NCBI RefSeq assembly: GCF_042654985.1
Contig: NZ_JBHSMT010000013.1
Span: 310,001-374,000, forward strand
Direction of reading: 5' to 3'
Length of the DNA: 64,000 nucleotides
DNA from: Paraherbaspirillum soli
GTDB taxonomy: Bacteria; Pseudomonadota; Gammaproteobacteria; Burkholderiales; Burkholderiaceae_D
Numbering within the stretch: the first letter of the stretch is position 1; each line of letters begins with the position of its first letter. The translations under genes were made by a program, and so were the position numbers. Shown in pieces: positions 61,416 to 64,000 of the stretch. The notes under the pieces are model-generated. The model searched no databases and was not told the DNA's origin. It saw only the letters and a program-made list of their open reading frames with translations.

Positions 61416-62816
61416 ATGACTTTTGAATCACTAGGCCTCCACGCATCCGTTACCAAAGCACTCACCGAGGCTGGCTACACAAAACCGACCGCCGTTCAAG
61501 AACAAGCTGTTCCTGCCGCCATCGAAGGCCGCGACTTGCTGGTTTCTTCGCAAACCGGCTCCGGCAAGACCGCAGCATTCATGCTGCCTGCATTGCATAA
61601 ATTCGCTTCCGAGCAGCCAGCCGCTGTCCCTGCCGGCAAGACCCCTAATCAAGAAATGCAAGCATCCCGTTCACGCGGCGAGCGCCCACGCTTCAAGCCG
61701 GCACAGCCGAAGATGCTGGTGCTGACCCCGACCCGCGAACTGGCGCTGCAAGTGACCACCGCGACCGACAAGTACGGCTCGCACATGAAGCGCATCAAGG
61801 CGATCTCGATCCTGGGCGGCATGCCTTATCCGAAGCAAATGCAATTGCTGGCCAAGAATCCTGAAATCCTGGTCGCCACTCCAGGTCGTCTGATCGACCA
61901 TATGGAATCCGGCAAGATCGATTTCTCGCAACTGCAAATCCTGGTGCTGGACGAAGCCGACCGCATGCTCGACATGGGCTTCATCGACGACATCGAAAAA
62001 ATCGTCGATGCGACGCCGGAAACACGTCAAACCATGTTGTTCTCGGCGACGCTGGACGGCGTGGTCGGCAATATGGCAAAACGCATCACCAAGAACCCGC
62101 TGATCATCCAGATCGCCGGTTCCGCCACCAAGCATGAAAACATCCAGCAAAAGGTGCACTTTGTCGACGACCTGTCGCACAAGAATCGCCTGCTGGACCA
62201 TCTGCTGCGTGACGAAACCATGGATCAGGCAGTCGTGTTTACCGCCACCAAGCGTGACGCCGACACCATCGCCGACCGTTTGAACATCGCCGGTTTCGCT
62301 GCCGCCGCATTGCATGGCGACATGCATCAAGGCGCGCGTAACCGCACGCTGGACAGCCTGCGCCGCGGTCAAGTCCGGGTACTGGTTGCCACCGACGTTG
62401 CTGCTCGCGGCATCGACGTTCCGGCCATCACCCACGTATTCAACTACGACTTGCCGAAATTCCCGGAAGACTACGTCCACCGTATCGGCCGTACCGGCCG
62501 TGCCGGTCGCAACGGCGTTGCCGTATCGCTGGTGAATCACGCCGAAGGCATCAACGTCAAGCGCATCGAGCGCTTCACCAAACAGTTGATCCCGGTCGCT
62601 GTGGTCGAAGGATTCGAACCGAAGAAAACCGCATCGGCTCCGCGTTCGAACCACAAGCCAGGCGGCTGGAAGCCGGGCGACAATCGTGGCGGTCCGAGCA
62701 AGCCAGGCCGCACTTTCAGCAAGCCAGGCGCGGCTCCACGCAGAGAAGGCAGCGGCGGCTACAAGGGCAACCGCACCAATGACAGCGGCGCCCGTCGTTC
62801 GTTTGGCGACCGCTAA
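61416..62816 (+). CDS. DEAD-box RNA helicase
   Basis: 466 aa starting MTFESLGLHASV (the open frame to 61332 is not needed). Motifs: Q motif (PTAVQEQ), Walker A SQTGSGKT (45-52), PTRELALQ, LDEADRMLDMGF, SATLDG, ARGIDVPA and HRIGRTGRAGR. An insertion of about 30 polar residues (AGKTPNQEMQASRSRGERPRF) lies between motifs I and Ia. The tail from about 400 is Gly/Pro/Arg/Lys-rich. It is a paralogue of the rhlE at 3619-4989 and belongs to the RhlE/DeaD-like group of betaproteobacteria. The target RNA is unknown. Confidence 0.92.
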   Translation: MTFESLGLHASVTKALTEAGYTKPTAVQEQAVPAAIEGRDLLVSSQTGSGKTAAFMLPALHKFASEQPAAVPAGKTPNQEMQASRSRGERPRFKPAQPKMLVLTPTRELALQVTTATDKYGSHMKRIKAISILGGMPYPKQMQLLAKNPEILVATPGRLIDHMESGKIDFSQLQILVLDEADRMLDMGFIDDIEKIVDATPETRQTMLFSATLDGVVGNMAKRITKNPLIIQIAGSATKHENIQQKVHFVDDLSHKNRLLDHLLRDETMDQAVVFTATKRDADTIADRLNIAGFAAAALHGDMHQGARNRTLDSLRRGQVRVLVATDVAARGIDVPAITHVFNYDLPKFPEDYVHRIGRTGRAGRNGVAVSLVNHAEGINVKRIERFTKQLIPVAVVEGFEPKKTASAPRSNHKPGGWKPGDNRGGPSKPGRTFSKPGAAPRREGSGGYKGNRTNDSGARRSFGDR

Positions 62817-62856
62817 GACATTTTGACGGTCATTTACTGATCGCCAAGCTGCAAAT

Positions 62857-62894
62857 AAAACGGCTACTGGAAATTTTCCAGTAGCCGTTTTTTA
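62857..62894 (+). terminator. Terminator downstream of the DEAD-box gene
   Basis: A long perfect stem (AAAACGGCTACTGGAAA and complement) with almost no loop, followed by a T-run. The 200 bp after it, up to the toxin-antitoxin pair, show no gene. Confidence 0.9.
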
Positions 62895-63092
62895 TTGGGT
62901 GCTTGAATTTGAGGATTGGGCGGGATTGCGGCTTTTTCGCAGAAAATGCCGCAAGCATCTGATTTACAACGTCGCTTCGCGGAACCCGGTCTTATATCGA
63001 ATTACAGGCGCGGGTAGCAAACCATTTTTCAAATAGTTATTAATTGCAGGTAAAATATCTACTATTTACACAGCAACAGCACGGAGAAAAGC

Positions 63093-63545
63093 ATGACCAC
63101 CGAGACTATCGATCATACGACACTATCCAGGCTGGCAGAAGCCGGCGCCGTGCGCAGCGCGCACGTCGTCGGGCAAGCGGGCGGCTGGGGCATCCTGGTC
63201 AAGTACGGCATGACCGAACGCGCCCTGGCAGCGCAGCGCAGCCACCAGGTGCGCATCTTCCGCAAGCTTGAAACACTGGTGAACTACCTGAAAGGCATGG
63301 GGATTGTGCGTTTTGACGTGGACGCGGTGAATTATGACCCCGACAGCCCGGAAGCCGCCCGCAGCCGTCCCGACAGTTCGGCCAAGATGAAAAGCGCCCA
63401 TGAAGCTGCCGCCTATGACAAATGGCTGAAAGCAGAGATCCAGGAAGCGATTGACGACACCAGCCCGACCATTCCACACGATGAAGTGATGCGCGACGTG
63501 CGCGCCGTAATCAAGCGCGCAAGGGCGAAACGTGCATCGGCTTGA
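63093..63545 (+). CDS. Putative antitoxin of a RelE/ParE-type module
   Basis: 150 aa starting after CACGGAGAAAAGC. I recognise no standard antitoxin fold with confidence. The N-terminal half (GWGILVKYGMTERALAAQRSHQVRIFRKLETLVNYLKGMGI) looks like a compact DNA-binding or regulatory domain. The C-terminal part (AAYDKWLKAEIQEAIDDTSPTIPHDEVMRDVRAVIKRAR) resembles the toxin-wrapping tail seen in ParD/RelB-like antitoxins. Its last 14 bp overlap the toxin start, as in many toxin-antitoxin operons. Confidence 0.75.
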   Translation: MTTETIDHTTLSRLAEAGAVRSAHVVGQAGGWGILVKYGMTERALAAQRSHQVRIFRKLETLVNYLKGMGIVRFDVDAVNYDPDSPEAARSRPDSSAKMKSAHEAAAYDKWLKAEIQEAIDDTSPTIPHDEVMRDVRAVIKRARAKRASA

Positions 63546-63813
63546 ATGGAAAAAACAGGCACGCAAGGACCTGCTCAAGATCATCGAACACATCGCCCAG
63601 GACAGCCCCGACAGTGCGGACAAGCTGGCCGACGATATCGAGGCAAAAACCCAACAGCTCCGAGAACATCCTAAGCTGTACCGCGTTGGCCGCAAGCGCG
63701 GCACACGGGAGCTAGTGGCACATCAGCACTACATTGTGATTTATCGCGTGCTGGCCGCGAAGATCGAAGTCCTGCGCGTCAAACACACGGCGCAGCAGTG
63801 GCCGATCAGCTGA
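63532..63813 (+). CDS. RelE/ParE-family toxin
   Basis: 93 aa starting with GTG at 63532 (HRLEWKKQARKDLLKIIEHIAQ). The RelE/ParE fold is shown by the two N-terminal helices, LREHPKLYRVGRKRGTRELV, HYIVIYRVLAAKIEVLRVKHTAQQWP. ParE-type toxins poison gyrase and RelE-type toxins cut mRNA on the ribosome; the closing RVKH...QWP pattern is closer to ParE, but the target is not certain. It is translationally coupled to the antitoxin gene. Confidence 0.87.
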   Translation: MHRLEWKKQARKDLLKIIEHIAQDSPDSADKLADDIEAKTQQLREHPKLYRVGRKRGTRELVAHQHYIVIYRVLAAKIEVLRVKHTAQQWPIS

Positions 63814-63837
63814 AAACGCCAACGAATTCATTGGTTT

Positions 63838-64000
63838 AGCAACCTGTCGGACTTAGGAATAATCGGCTGCAAAAACGCCTGAGCGGTCCATATTTCACCG
63901 ATATTTTTTCCAATAGTCCCGCTATTGAAAAAAATATCGGCAAAATCTGTTCTCGCTCAGCCATTTTTTCGCTTCGATTCCCTAAGTCCGACAGGCTGCT
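63838..64000. repeat. 163-bp near-perfect fold-back palindrome at the window edge
   Basis: The sequence is symmetric around 63919. Outer arms are AGCAACCTGTCGGACTTAGG and its complement with one mismatch. Inner arms CCGATATTTTTTCCAATAG / CTATTGAAAAAAATATCGG have one mismatch around the loop TCCCG. The parts between also match loosely. It has no ORF. It starts 24 bp after the toxin stop codon and could run past the window end. Confidence 0.85.

Overview
The window looks like a chromosomal piece of a betaproteobacterium (Burkholderiales, most likely Oxalobacteraceae, Collimonas/Herbaspirillum-like). This rests on the yhbY / rlmE-ftsH / folP-glmM gene order, the carAB-greA block, a pstSCAB-phoU-phoB-phoR operon next to ppk-sixA, an intracellular PHA depolymerase and DUF1841/DUF4148 proteins. 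Genus is inferred from protein style and gene order only. A run of 10 N (49179-49188) is a scaffold gap.

Layout. 1-5,730: lexA with two LexA boxes, trmJ, suhB, a VOC protein, the DEAD-box helicase rhlE and thpR. 6,100-7,560: tRNA-Arg(TCT), tRNA-Pro(TGG), a palindromic repeat, an AT-rich 125-bp-period direct repeat and an orphan PhoB-like regulator. 7,600-19,650: glmM, folP, ftsH, rlmE, yhbY, greA, carB, carA and a GlcG-like gene. 19,900-31,570: an NlpC/P60 hydrolase, a patatin-like lipoprotein, and the Pho block. The pst-pho operon and ppk-sixA are divergent, and each has a PhoB box 10 nt upstream of a -10 hexamer. A 163-bp fold-back repeat separates phoB from phoR. 31,940-35,810: phaZ, rsxB, nth, a VIT1/CCC1 transporter and DUF1841.

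35,999-49,480 is the accessory region. It holds a DUF2310-like zinc-ribbon protein, an ankyrin-repeat protein, secreted proteins, a small phosphatase operon, REP-like palindromes, and a small ORF behind a long leader that looks like an attenuator. It ends in an AT-rich type VI secretion module: vgrG, a modular peptidoglycan-targeting effector, six genes with signal peptides in a row, one complete PAAR gene and one truncated PAAR gene.

49,500-60,900 is a heavy-metal region: czcCBA with a DUF4148 gene and a divergent czcRS-type two-component system. The 3' end of czcA is duplicated around a 2-kb insert carrying an NAD(P)-binding dehydrogenase and a SAM-dependent methyltransferase. The right end has an OmpA-domain protein, a second DEAD-box helicase with a long leader, a RelE/ParE-type toxin with its putative antitoxin, and a 163-bp near-perfect fold-back palindrome that reaches the window edge.

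The most unusual items are the leader at 40472-40717, the type VI module with its PAAR remnant and secreted-protein array, the three fold-back repeat types, and the czcA duplication.
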